Source: [Phialemoniopsis] sp. UDSM-2020 | Taxonomy: Eukaryota > Ascomycota > Sordariomycetes > Thyridiales > Thyridiaceae | DNA length: 64,000 bases | Reading direction: 5' to 3' | Assembly: GCA_018873225.1 (NCBI GenBank) | Contig: JAEILZ010000004.1 | Coordinates: 2,914,001 to 2,978,000 of the forward strand | Shown: positions 31,543-43,008 of the stretch, one piece after another | How the letters are laid out: each line of letters opens with the position of its first letter | Numbering within the stretch: position 1 is the first letter of the stretch | Notes under the pieces: model-generated | Told to the model about the DNA's origin: nothing | Databases searched by the model: none | Seen by the model: the letters and a program-made list of their open reading frames with translations, nothing else | Translations under genes and position numbers: made by a program

Positions 31543-33914
31543 GGTCGATTTGCCGATCCATATCTGGTTTGCATCTGAAGGATGAAAAGAATAAATAGGA
31601 GAAGGACGACGTCGATATTTTGGCACAATATCATTGTCCTTAGTCAGGTAAATCATGAAAAACGTAGAAAATAAGATAACTCTCGGTTGATTTGAAGCGA
31701 CCGATCGTGGTTCCTAGCCCGACCATCTCGGCGTTTGGTACCTGCATCTGATAACACTCTGGCTTGGCTGTCAATGCAAGCTAAGCACGCCATTCTTCTT
31801 CTACCTACCTACTTTGACAGACTGCAAGTGATCAGCTTGACACACCAGATGCTGATAACACACCTGCTTATCATTCTTATCGCACCTCATGTCCGTCGCA
31901 CTTGTGCTGGTGTTCGTGTGTTCCTGTGTCTGTTGCTCTCAGCAGAATGCGCGCTTTCCCAACACTTAATTAGGTGCTGCGCTCCTTCCCAACCTACCTG
32001 GTACCAAGGAGTCACATGTGACCACCCAAATATCTCTGTCCAAGCTCGAGAACTTTGCTTCCAACTCATCATTTTGGCTCCCTTGATTTGTCTCGATTAT
32101 CTGAGGCTTTGTCAAGGCCTTTCCTGGCTCTGACTGGTTGATACAGCACCGAGTGAGTGACCCCCACAGCGGCACCCCGCGCTGCCCGTGGCCTGCTGAC
32201 ATGGGGTTTTGCCAGCTCAGATCTGCTTGAGACGATGCGGTCAGGAATCCTTGCGGGCGGTCCGGTGCCTACCGACCCTCGCCTGAACATCTATTCCATC
32301 GCTAGGGTAAGAGAGAGCAAAATCGTTCTGCAAAGTTTCATTTTCCCTTGATCACATCGAGTTTCTCGTCTTTCTTTCAGGCTTTTCCTTTGACTGATAA
32401 AGGACGGGGAATGGGACATCTGCGGCTGTAGTGGCTGCGGGTACGCCTAGGTTCTCTCCCCTGGCGGTAGTGTCCAATTTTCTGGTCACGCTGATCACCG
32501 CCGCCCGCGCCAAGATGGCGCGAGAAGCCCTACGGCGGACGGCGTCCTTGTCAAGCGGTGAGAACGCCGTTGTGTGCGTGCGTGCGCTTGCCGCTAAATT
32601 TGCGGTCTGGGCACTCCCACATTTCGGGTCGAAGGGTGGAAAATGCCATCCCATGCCACTGACCCGCTCCATCGTCGTTGGGTAATGCCAACACATCCCA
32701 AACTCCACTTGCTGGTGTCGTAGGCGACGCAAGCCGACGACGTGGGATCGGGTTTCAGCCCCGGCTTTTTCGCAGGTCCGGTGATGGTGCAGAGTTTGCA
32801 AAACATCGCCAGAGCTCAGAGGGGCGTCGTGCGTCTTGTATGCGAAGCCGTGGAATCGCAGGCCAGCGGCCATGCGACTGCTGATCCGCAACTTCGAAAA
32901 GGGGACACCGAGTGGTATGATAGTCATGAACGTACATGGGAATGTCAGGTGTCCCATGCTGCGGCTCTGCTTGATCAGGCCCCTGGCTGGTTACCTAAAA
33001 ATGTACAATGACCGCCCTGGCCTAGAACCCTGGCGGCCTTTTAGGGGACCCCGCAATTCTGTTTGTCTTGTCCGACCAGTTTTCCTTAGGGCGTACCATT
33101 TCTGGAAGTCCACTTAGGTTCTGTTGGTGATAAGGACTGGTTGGAGGCAAGTGATGGGGTGTTTGTTTGTTTGACTGGTGCGGGTGTCTTTCCAATGACT
33201 CGGACATGATGACACTGGCATCGTCAAATGCCAGTTGACGGGAAATGCGCCTTTGGCAATTGGAATCGTCACCCACACCGGGTTTGCAGACGGCGATATG
33301 CATGAACCCCCGCTAGACAAGATCTAGGTGGTCATCTGGGACGGTGGAACTCTCACTGGCCCGATTCTTCGATTCTCCTTGAGAACGTGGGCAGATTCAG
33401 ACCAATTTTGGGGGATCAGAATTCGTAAAAAGGCGACCCCCTGGTCCGAAGCATCTGATGTAATGCGGGGTGGTTCCGGGTGGGAGAACGACTCAGGTCC
33501 CAAAGACTCATTCACTCACTGCCAGACTTGCCTTGGACTGCCAGACTAGGCCGGTGCACGGGACCAGTGCCGGGCTGGCCTCGGGTCAAGTACCTGCTTT
33601 TCAACCTGGCCCAGTGGCACCTCGTGGAGAAGCTCTTCCCTGAGATTTCCGAGCGGGACAGGGATTCTTGGTCTGGGCGACCCGAACGTGCTTCCGCTAC
33701 TCCATCCCGTCCACTCCCAGAAAAACTGCCATTAACACCTACCATTCACAATCTCTATATCACCGTCATCTACCTGGCTGAACTCACGACACGCGACCTC
33801 AAGTTTTCGTCACATGCCGAGTGACAAACCCCTTTCTCTTCCTTGACCCTCTTTCGCACTACTTTTTCTGCTTTTCTTTGCCTTTTTCGCACACCTCCGC
33901 AGACAAATTCAACC
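31543..33914. promoter_or_regulatory. 2.4-kb intergenic region upstream of PFK-2
   Basis: No protein family was recognised; a 201-codon minus-strand frame at 32352-32957 looks random. The right end, pyrimidine-rich from about 33825 to 33900, is the likely promoter and 5' UTR of the PFK-2 gene. Confidence 0.3.
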
Positions 33915-35479
33915 ATGCCGCGGCTCACTAACGGCCTCGGGGTCCAGGTCGAGGACACCCACATCTGCGTGGTGATGGTGGGGCTGCCTGCTCGAGGGAA
34001 GAGCTACATTGCGCAAAAAGGTATGCTGCTACCCCAAAGTCGCCTGCCTCGTGAAGAGGCTCGCAGACTGGCGAGGTGATGCTTTGTGGGGTTGCATTCT
34101 CTGACGTTTTTTTTTTTTTTTTTTTTTAGCCCAGCGATATCTCCAATGGCTCTCGGTACCTGCTGCGACATTCAATGTGGGCAACTATCGTCGGAAAGAC
34201 GCGGCCCAGCCCACTGCCGACTTTTTCGACACGAACAATGCTGCAGGCGAGCGCACACGGCGCGCAGCCGCAGAGGCTGCCGTCGCCGACATGATGAAGT
34301 GGTTCAAGTCTGGCGGCGTCGTCGGTATCCTGGATGCGACCAATTCTACAAAGGAGCGGCGGAGATGGGTGCTAGAAACCTGCCAGAAGGAGGGAATCGA
34401 GACAATATTTGTCGAGTCCAAATGCGACGACGAAGAGCTGATTATGGCCAACATTCGGGACGTCAAGACGACAAGCCCAGACTACCAGGGGCAGGATCCT
34501 GAGGAGGCTGCCCAGGATTTCAGGAATCGCATCCGCAACTACGAGAAGATCTACGTCTCGATTGACGAGGACGACGATGAGAGCGAGATGACGTACCTCA
34601 AGATGATGGACGTCGGTCGGCAGGTCATTATCAATCGCATCCAGGACTATCTCGAGAGTCGCATCGTCTACTACCTCATGAACCTGCACATCCGCCCGCG
34701 CTCCGTTTGGCTCTCCCGTGTAAGTTTTGGGACCCCGCCCTCAGGCATTGCCATTGCCAAGACTGACGTAAAGCTTAGCACGGCGAATCGGAGTACAATC
34801 TCGACGGCAGAATTGGAGGTGACGCACAGCTTTCTCCCCGTGGCGAGCAGTACGCTCTTAAACTACCCGAACTCGTGCGAGGCTCTGTGGGCGTAAGTTG
34901 ACCTTGCTGGTTATCCCCGCTTGGAATTTTTCTCTAGTACTAATACCTGCGCAGGATGATCGCCCGTTGACAGTCTGGACCTCAACGCTCAAGCGGACAA
35001 TTGCCACTGCGCGCCACCTGCCCAAGCACTACAATCAGCTCCAGTGGAAGGCGCTGGACGAGCTTGACTCGGGAGTCTGCGATGGCATGACTTACCAAGA
35101 AATTAAGGATTACTACCCCGATGATTTCCGTGCCCGCGATGAAGACAAGTACAATTACCGCTACCGAGGCGGTGAGTCGTACCGCGATGTCGTGATTCGC
35201 CTCGAACCGATCATCATGGAACTGGAGCGCTCCGAAGATATTCTCATCGTGACGCATCAGGCCGTGCTCCGCTGCATCTACGCCTATTTCATGAAGAAGG
35301 ATCAGGAAAAGAGCCCTTGGATGCATGTGCCGTTGCACACCCTGATCAAGCTGACGCCTCGAGCTTACGGCACCGAGGAGGTTCGTTACCCAGCCGGCAT
35401 CGACGCGGTCAGCACATGGCGTGGCAAAGGTTCCACGGCGAAACACGAGGACCCCGTTCCAGAAGTCATGACTATCTAA
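33915..35479 (+). CDS. 6-phosphofructo-2-kinase/fructose-2,6-bisphosphatase
   Basis: Bifunctional enzyme setting the level of fructose-2,6-bisphosphate and so glycolysis versus gluconeogenesis. Four exons: 33915..34020, 34130..34719, 34779..34892 and 34955..35479; product 444 aa. The kinase half has the P-loop VVMVGLPARGKSYIAQK, split by the first intron just after it, then FNVGNYRR and GILDATNSTKERRRWV. The phosphatase half begins LSRHGESEYN, with the catalytic His intact, followed by WTSTLKRTIATA, ALDELDSGVCDGMTYQEIKD and ILIVTHQAVLRCIYAYF. The RHGE His suggests an active phosphatase, as in yeast Fbp26 rather than Pfk26. The long N-terminal extension seen in some fungal kinases is absent. 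Intron 1 has a 21-T tract (34107-34127) right before its acceptor. Confidence 0.95.
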
Positions 35480-37015
35480 GACACAGAAGGGTTGTAGTGT
35501 ACGATAAACTATCCCGGCCGGCACGGATGGTCATTCGCTTTGCTTGTATTCGACAAACAGTCAACAGGAGTTTTCAAGGAATTGCTATTGCATCACGAGG
35601 CATCTCGACATATGCTTCATCGGCGACTTTGTATTTTCATCATTGAAGAGTGTGGCTATGAGGGTGGACGGCGCGAGATCGCCATGAAGTCTCCTTGAGA
35701 GTATTTCGAAAAGGGAATCACTCTCATCTTGAGAGGAACGAGGCATGGAAAAGGGAGTGGGATATGACGTTATGATACCATGGCTTAGATTAGGCCCAGC
35801 ATAGTTTGCTCTTGGACTGGGATGGAAAATTGCGATGAATTGACTACTTCTCTCTGAGACTATCTGTGACATCCCTCGGTGAAAGTGCCTTGCTTGTCTT
35901 TATTGTTATTTTCTACTTAAGGTCCTACAATGTCGGAGCTGCTTACTCTGTAATGTAGTCATAGAGCTTACCGTGCAGTAATATTATTATGAATCACAAG
36001 TGAGTGGCCCGGCCCCTGATGCTTCGTGATGGTCCCCTGCTGGATTCATACCGGGGCCGTGCCCCCCAACTCAGGTGAACCTCACCTCAACCTGAGCCAA
36101 GCCTTATATATCTTAACAACGAGCTGATCTTCCGTAAAGTCCACATGGTAAAGCGGCCAGGGCGTCAGGTTAGGCAGTCAGACCCTACGGGGTGTGGCTG
36201 GCTAACCGCAGTGTGGCGGGTTGGGGTCCCTAACCGGCCGGCAGGGCACCCCCTGACAGAGATTAGGGAGGCGTTTCGGAGACGGCCATTCGATCCGCCT
36301 CCTGAACTCTTTTGTCATTTTAATTGATTTTTCTTTTTGCCTCTTTTTGTTGATCGTGAGGGCTTGCGTTTGAATTCTTTTTGCTGGGGTGATGTTGTTG
36401 AGGGTGGGTGAAGGGGATGGTGTCACTGGGGGAGGCTCACCTTGGGCTCAGGGGGAGGTCATCGCGAGGTCGGCTTTGGGGTCGTTTTGGGAGATTGGAT
36501 GAAGCTATTTAGGGTCTTGATGATAAGTGGTCGACCATTCTGTTATCACTTTGGGTCAGCCCTGTCAGCATTTACCCTCGAGCCCCTGAACCCCTGAGCA
36601 GCGTGCACACTCCAACTGAACCTTCTTCAACGTCGAACTCTTCTTCTGTTTATGATACGGATGTATTTATTGAAATGAAACCTTGGATTCTTTAACTCTA
36701 TTCTACCAACTACACCACGCGTTTCCTCTGTTTACTGAGATAGGGACAATCGTTGGCTGCGGCCACAGCGACAACAATGACTAACACAATCCGGGCCAAT
36801 GAATTCACGAGACGATCATCACGGAATACATTATCATTTATGCGCACTGTTAGCATCGCATCGAAATTCGTTCAATTGTTCAACCAAGCGAGCGTACGAA
36901 GAGAAGTCGGCGCAGCTTACATCCCAACTAAAGCAGACGATAGAACCACTCTTCCACCGCAATATCGCCCTAATAGAAACCCCCTATTAGATCATATTCG
37001 ATGAGATCTTTCCCT
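35480..37015. other. 1.5-kb intergenic region
   Basis: No gene was recognised. It holds short palindromic pieces (aggtga-acc-tcacct at 36073-36087) and G/T-rich sequence at 36330-36560. Confidence 0.3.
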
Positions 37016-37614
37016 CTAGCAGATATCGTTATAGTTGGGGAAGCCCTGCCCAGACTTGACGAAGCCGGCCGACCACTGGGGCGCCGAGTCGCCGACGACG
37101 GTGCCGGCCTGCCCGCCGGCGACGCACAGCGACTCGGCGCTCGAGAGCTGGTTGGCGATGAAGTCGGTCGAGGTGGCCATGGTCTGGCACAGGGCGCAGA
37201 AGAAGGCGGTGCAGGTGCTAAAGCTGTACGTCACGCACGAGTTGTCGGCGATGAGCAGGTTGCCGTGCGAGTTGAGCACGTTGTTGATGACGACCTTGCA
37301 GTCGGAATCCGAGGGGGCGGGACCCTTTGAGTAGTGATGTTAGCTTACGGGATTCTTCAAAGGCGGATAAGAGCAAGGGAGGTGCCCGAGCATAGGTATT
37401 GGTACAACAGCATGGGTTCGGTGAAGAGGGGACATACATTGGAGCACTCAAAGAAGTCACGGGCCTGAATCTCGGACCGAGTTGAGGCGCGGAAGGCCTC
37501 TCGGGGGCTGCGAGGCTGGGGGCGGGCATCAAGATTGCGGTTCTCGACCTCGACGGTAGTGTCAAGGGCGGCGCCGAGCGAGGCGAGCAGAGTGAGAACG
37601 AAGAAGGGCTTCAT
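37016..37614 (-). CDS. Small secreted cysteine-rich protein
   Basis: Two exons, complement(37438..37614) and complement(37016..37324), with a 113-bp intron (GTATGT...CAAAG); product 161 aa. A clear signal peptide (MKPFFVLTLLASLGAALD) is followed by a short propeptide-like stretch. Exon 2 holds the Cys-rich core: SDSDCKVVINNVLNSHG, NSCVTYSFSTCTAFFCALC, SAESLCVAGG, ending NYNDIC. Length, signal peptide and cysteines are effector-like, and the core vaguely recalls Ecp2/Hce2-type domains, but I would not assign a family. An exon of this size makes it easy to miss in automated annotation. Confidence 0.7.
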
Positions 37615-40097
37615 GGTGGAAGGATGGATGATACAATATCAAGTGACAAGAGTGCAGTGCGAGTGGATGAATGTCAGGGATCTGCAAGATGCAAAGTTTG
37701 GGTCTCTGGATGACAGACATGAACTGTTCCATGCCATGGGGACCGTCGACTTCCTTTTATACCATTATCAGGCTCGCTATGTCTAGCACAATCCCATCAG
37801 CCCCAAGCCCGAGAACGCCGTGCCGTCTCCCAAGAGCTGTAGATGCAGCCTGCAAGACTGCATCATCTACCCATGATCGGACGATAGAGGTGTGGCCGCG
37901 TTGCACCACCATCCTCATCAGGCAGGACGCACTTGTCGTCGATATTGCGTCGGAGGCTTGGACCCTGCGAATAGACGTTGCCAGGGAGTCGCTGACGGTC
38001 GTCTCTGATCAACCTCGACAGTCCTCTCACGTAAACTAGCAGGGTGCTTCCCGCGTCACCACCCACCTGGCGCCAATCAGGTGAGGTTCGTGATGCTGCA
38101 ATGCGACCTCTCTCGGCCTGAGCCGTGTCTTGCGCCCCGAGTGCCTGTCATAGCTGTACGAGGCGGCGATTTCCCAGTAAATTGATGGATGGAGCAGGGT
38201 CTAGAGACAAGTGTGCTCGCCGATGAGGTCCTGCAAGGACATGGTCTAGCCAGGTCATTCGTCGTAGATATGGTAGTACACGGCGCCCTGCTTCCCCGGA
38301 GAAGTGGTTACCCCATGATGCTACCGTGAGACCGAACCACGGAGCTGAGGGGCAGGATTAGGAAGCTGCAAGGTAGATGATCCTGTGTGCGCAAGGACCG
38401 CTACTGGGGAGCTTCCCAAAATATGACGTTTAATATCGAGCCAGTGAGGCTTGAGCGAGCTTGCCGCGCTGCACACATAAGACGTAGCAGGCAGGACGGC
38501 CGCAGGGCCCTCGGGGTTAAGGCAGGGCAGACAGCACTTGGACTGGCCTACAGACCCTCGACTTCTTATACAGCTCGAAGACGTGAAGAGGGATCTCGAA
38601 ACCCTCTTTTGCCTAAACTCTACGATCTTCATCACTGATCCCCGGAAAACGTTCGAAAGTCTGCACTTGCAGATTCGCCCTGGACATTAATTGATGCTTC
38701 CAGGACGTCGGAACAGCCCGCTCACTCGGATTGATTGATCTGGGGTCAGCAATATATGCCAGGCAGCCGCAGCAGCGGTCCTTCGAAATGAAAAAAGGGG
38801 AAGTCGAACGGGTAGCTGGGGCCCTAGGTGTCCTACGCCCGGGTTTTGGAAGCTCATTGCTCGACGGGGTCGCATCTCGATATTAACCGCAATTTATCCA
38901 CCACCTGTGCCCACCGAACGAGTGCGCAAGCGAGCTCGTCCCAGCAGCCAGTCGGCAGGCTAGCATTCGTTTGCGGTATTAAGTCGCAGTAATGTCTCGC
39001 CTGCGGTAGTAGCTACCGCACAAGCTGGGCCCAAGTCTTCTCGTGGGGCAGAAGCTTTCCAACATCTGCCGATCTTCACCATTGCGACGAAACGAAACGT
39101 TCGCAAACCAGCGACTCTCACTCGAGAGACAGGTCGGCGCACACACACGGATATCACGGCTGGGTATAGACAAGGTTGATCGGAGGATGCTGCTGGCAAG
39201 CCCGTATCGATAGTGACGTCTGCTGCGCCAGGATAGGACCGAGTGTTGCAGGCCGCTGATGGTGTCCACAAGACGGCAGAGACGGGACAGGGACAGCATG
39301 GCAGAGCCTGGGAAACCTGGAGAGCATGACTCCTGCGCGTTGACGCACGGATAGTTAAGCGAACCATTCGAGAACCTTCAGCAGCAATGAAGGGCGTGGC
39401 CACGAGGACTTGGTCAAAGAGGGACGCGGCAGCTGCGGCGTTGAGTCTGGGAGCGGTGCCGACTCGACCCTTGGCCGATCTCGGTGGCCCAGGTCGTCCA
39501 TGACGAGTTTTCGAACCTGGTGGAATTCCACAATACCCTTGGGGGTGTTGAGCACATAAAGAATCGGGATATATGACTCTTAATAGAAGAAATGAAGAAC
39601 GGCACGACCAGATGTGATGTAAGTGAAGTCTGGAGATTGGTGCTCACCGGATTGTCGCGAGTCTGCAACGTCGGCTTGTTGGGGTCAACCGAAGGAAAAC
39701 TTTCCCGACGAAGAGCAAGTATGAGAGCTCTTTAGGACAGATGCAGACCGTCTGCTCAATTGACCGGTACACCACGTAGTTTGTTGAAGACCGAGTGAGT
39801 ACTTGAATAAGTTGACGATGTGCTGCTCGTGCTGCCAGCTCGTAGCAGTGGAGTCGCCGCATTGATTGAGCACCGCGCCAGAATTGATCCATTAAACTTG
39901 AAGTGCCAGGCCCAGCCGTGATAGGGCGGTTCTGGAAAAACAGTGGCACCGCTAACTGAAGTTATCGGCTTATCGCTTCTCGACCCCACCCAGATTTTTT
40001 TTCTACGACTACGATAAGGTTCTCAGAAAATTCCCCCAAGCGACCGCCGTCCGAATTCAGTGTAGCGACACCAGCACTCTGTCTACCACAATCCACC
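37615..40097. other. 2.5-kb intergenic region
   Basis: Contains the promoter of the small secreted protein gene and, at the right end, the promoter of HAS1. Open frames of 60-147 codons on the minus strand (38321-39989) show no recognisable family. Confidence 0.3.
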
Positions 40098-42033
40098 ATG
40101 GCTTCCAGTCACAGCAACAAGAGGAAGTTCAAGGACGCCAACGGCGTCAAGTCCGTAGACAAGCATGCCGACGGCGCCAGTGAAGTCCGGCACAAGAAAG
40201 CCAAGAAGTCGAAGCCCGTCGAGGAGGAGGTTCCGGAGGTCCCTAATGAAGAGGTAGAGGAGGACGATGAAGACGATGTCGATCCCGAGGAAGCTGGCGA
40301 TGCTGAGGAGGACGAAGACGACGAGGACGGTGGCGAAGACCTAGCCCAACCCAACCCTGCCGATCAGACAGACCTTGCCCTGCCCATCGAGACCGGCGCC
40401 GATGCTCAATCGTTCGCCGAGCTGAACCTCTCCGAGAAGACCATGAACGCCATCAAGGACATGGGCTTTGAGAACATGACTGAGATTCAGAGACGAGGTA
40501 TCCCGCCTCTACTGGCTGGTAAGGATGTGCTCGGTGCGGCCAAGACCGGATCTGGCAAAACCCTTGCCTTCTTGATCCCCGCCGTAGAGATGCTTCGGTC
40601 CCTCAAGTTCAAGCCGAGAAACGGCACAGGTGTCATTGTCGTCTCGCCCACAAGAGAGTTGGCCCTTCAAATCTGGAGTGTCGCCAAGGATCTCATGAAG
40701 TAGTAAGCAACACTCGCTCAAAAGGCATATTTCAAGCAGCTACTAACGTAACGTTTAGCCACACACAAACACACGGTATTGTCATCGGAGGAGCGAACAG
40801 GCGGGCCGAGGCAGACAAGCTCTCAAAGGGTGTCAACCTCCTGATTGCCACTCCCGGCCGACTGCTCGACCACCTGCAAAACACCCCCTTCGTCTTCAAG
40901 AACCTGCGGTCCCTGATTATCGATGAGGCCGACAGAATTCTCGAGATCGGTTTCGAGGATGAAATGAGGCAGATCATCAAGATTCTCCCCAAGGATGAGA
41001 GGCAGACCATGCTTTTCTCCGCCACACAGACGACCAAGGTCGAGGATCTGGCCAGGATATCTCTGCGTCCCGGACCTCTGTATGTCAACGTCGACGAGGA
41101 GAAGAAGTTTAGCACTGTCGAGGGTCTGGAGCAGGGCTATGTTGTTTGCGAGGCCGACAAGCGCTTCCTGCTGCTCTTCTCTTTCCTGAAGAAGATGCAG
41201 AAGAAGAAGGTCATTGTCTTCTTCAGCAGTTGCAACTCGGTCAAGTACTATGCGGAGCTGCTCAACTACATCGACCTCCAGGTCCTGGACCTTCACGTAA
41301 GTATCTGCATTTGGCTGTTCCAACATGACAGTTTTCTAACGATCTCCTTAGGGCAAGCAAAAACAACAGAAGCGAACAAATACTTTCTTCGAGTTCTGCA
41401 ACGCCGAGCAGGGCACCCTGATCTGCACGGATGTTGCCGCACGTGGTCTCGATGTAAGCTGATCCGATCTATCTCACCATGCCAACTCAAATACTGACAG
41501 TGACATCCCTTCAGATCCCCTCAGTAGACTGGATCGTCCAGTTCGACCCCCCAGATGACCCGCGCGACTACATCCACCGCGTCGGCCGAACCGCCCGCGG
41601 CAGCAACACAAAGGGCCGCTCCCTCATGTTCCTGCTGCCCTCCGAGGTCGGCTTCCTGACCTACCTCAAGCAGGCGCGCGTTCCCGTCGTCGAGTTCGAC
41701 TTCCCCGCCAAGAAGGTCATCAACGTGCAGTCGCAGCTCGAGAAGCTCATCGGGCAGAACTACTACCTGAACCAGTCGGCCAAGGACGGGTACCGCTCCT
41801 ACCTGCACGCCTACGCGAGCCACAGCCTGCGCAGCGTGTTTGACATCCACAAGCTCGACCTGGCCAAGGTGGCCAAGAGCTTCGGCTTCGCGACGCCGCC
41901 GCGCGTCGACATCACGCTGGCGGCGAGCATGAGCCGCGACAAGAAGCCGCAGGGCCGGAGGGCGTACGGGAGCCAGCCTAGGCAGGGAGGTGGTGGTGGC
42001 GGCGGTGGCCGCGGCGGAAGGTTCAGGAATTGA
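40098..42033 (+). CDS. HAS1: ATP-dependent RNA helicase Has1 (DEAD box)
   Basis: Nucleolar DEAD-box helicase for 40S and 60S pre-ribosome maturation. Four exons: 40098..40702, 40759..41296, 41352..41453 and 41515..42033; introns 56, 55 and 61 bp; product 587 aa. A Lys- and Asp/Glu-rich N-terminus precedes the Q motif ([20 protein letters not shown]), motif [10 protein letters not shown], Ia [60 protein letters not shown] (joined across intron 3) and [13 protein letters not shown]. The C-terminal block ([20 protein letters not shown]) and Gly-rich RG tail are typical of Has1. DEAD reads exactly D-E-A-D. Confidence 0.96.
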
Positions 42034-43008
42034 GCTCGACCAAGGGCTTGCTTAACCGTTTTGTTCACTTGTAGTATGGCATAGGGAAATTGCGAGGCGT
42101 TAGGCTTTAAAAGTCCGATTTTCAGATATCTAAGAATGGACAACAACTTTGCATGTGTGCGTATGAACAAACTGCAGCAGATATGTGATGCAAACAACTG
42201 AAGCAGGCAACGACGACGAATGGTTCGAATGGAAGCACTGTCACACAAGGGATGGAAAACATGACAAAGGTACCACTGCAGAACATCAAAGGAATAACAA
42301 GCATGACTGAATAAAGACGATTCCATTCTTTCTCCCCTCCCTCCTTAACCAACTTCCTTTTCTTTTTCGTCCCTCATTCATATGAATCTAGCAAAAATGA
42401 CCACACCTCGAAACTCCTTTCCCAACTACCAGGAGCATATTCCCGGTAATTATCAACCTCGCCATGGCGAAGATCGTATGTACCAGGCAGTACAGGGTAG
42501 CTCAGTCCGTTCCTTATCATGAACGGCATCGCATGAGCTCTGTACCGCTGTAAAGATCTCACAGGTCATATGTGCAAGATTGCTTCAGTCATCGAGAGTA
42601 TCAACTCTGTCAGAACGCAAAGAGATCAACAGACCGCCAGGTGAAGTCCTTCCCTGAAAACGCCTATAACGCTGAACAGAGGTCGCGAACCAAAGAAAAA
42701 TTCGACGACACATCTCAGAGAAGAAGAACGTTGGGGGTATCTGGTCCAAAATAGTATATGGTTGCCTCACAAAAAGTGAAAGAGGCCGGCGGAAGAGGAG
42801 CCGTACTGGTACAATGCAGATATATGGCAAACTCGGAATTGCTGCTGGGAAGCAAAGTCCACCTCATTTGATATCATTCAAGCGAGAGAGAGTCATCGAT
42901 TGATCATGTCGAGAAATCATGAGTTAAGTCAAGCATCATGGAGTCCATGGGGCAGTCAAGACATATCGTGGTCTCAAGTCATGCGTCAGGTTTCTCAGGC
43001 GATGTTCT
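42034..43008. other. Convergent 3' spacer HAS1 / KH protein
   Basis: 975 bp between two converging stops, moderately AT-rich. No gene was recognised; probably two 3' UTRs and terminators. Confidence 0.3.

Noticed and set aside
32352..32957. 201-codon minus-strand frame upstream of PFK-2
   Set aside because: No recognisable motif, no promoter or intron pattern; typical of chance in GC-rich intergenic DNA.
36073..36087. Short palindrome aggtga-acc-tcacct
   Set aside because: Only 6-bp arms in a large intergenic region; expected by chance at this scale.
36660..36720. Minus-strand sequence resembling a tRNA A box (tggtgtagttggtag) with a weak B-box-like gtttcatttc
   Set aside because: No acceptor, anticodon or T stem can be paired, so a tRNA gene is not supported; at most a degenerate relic.
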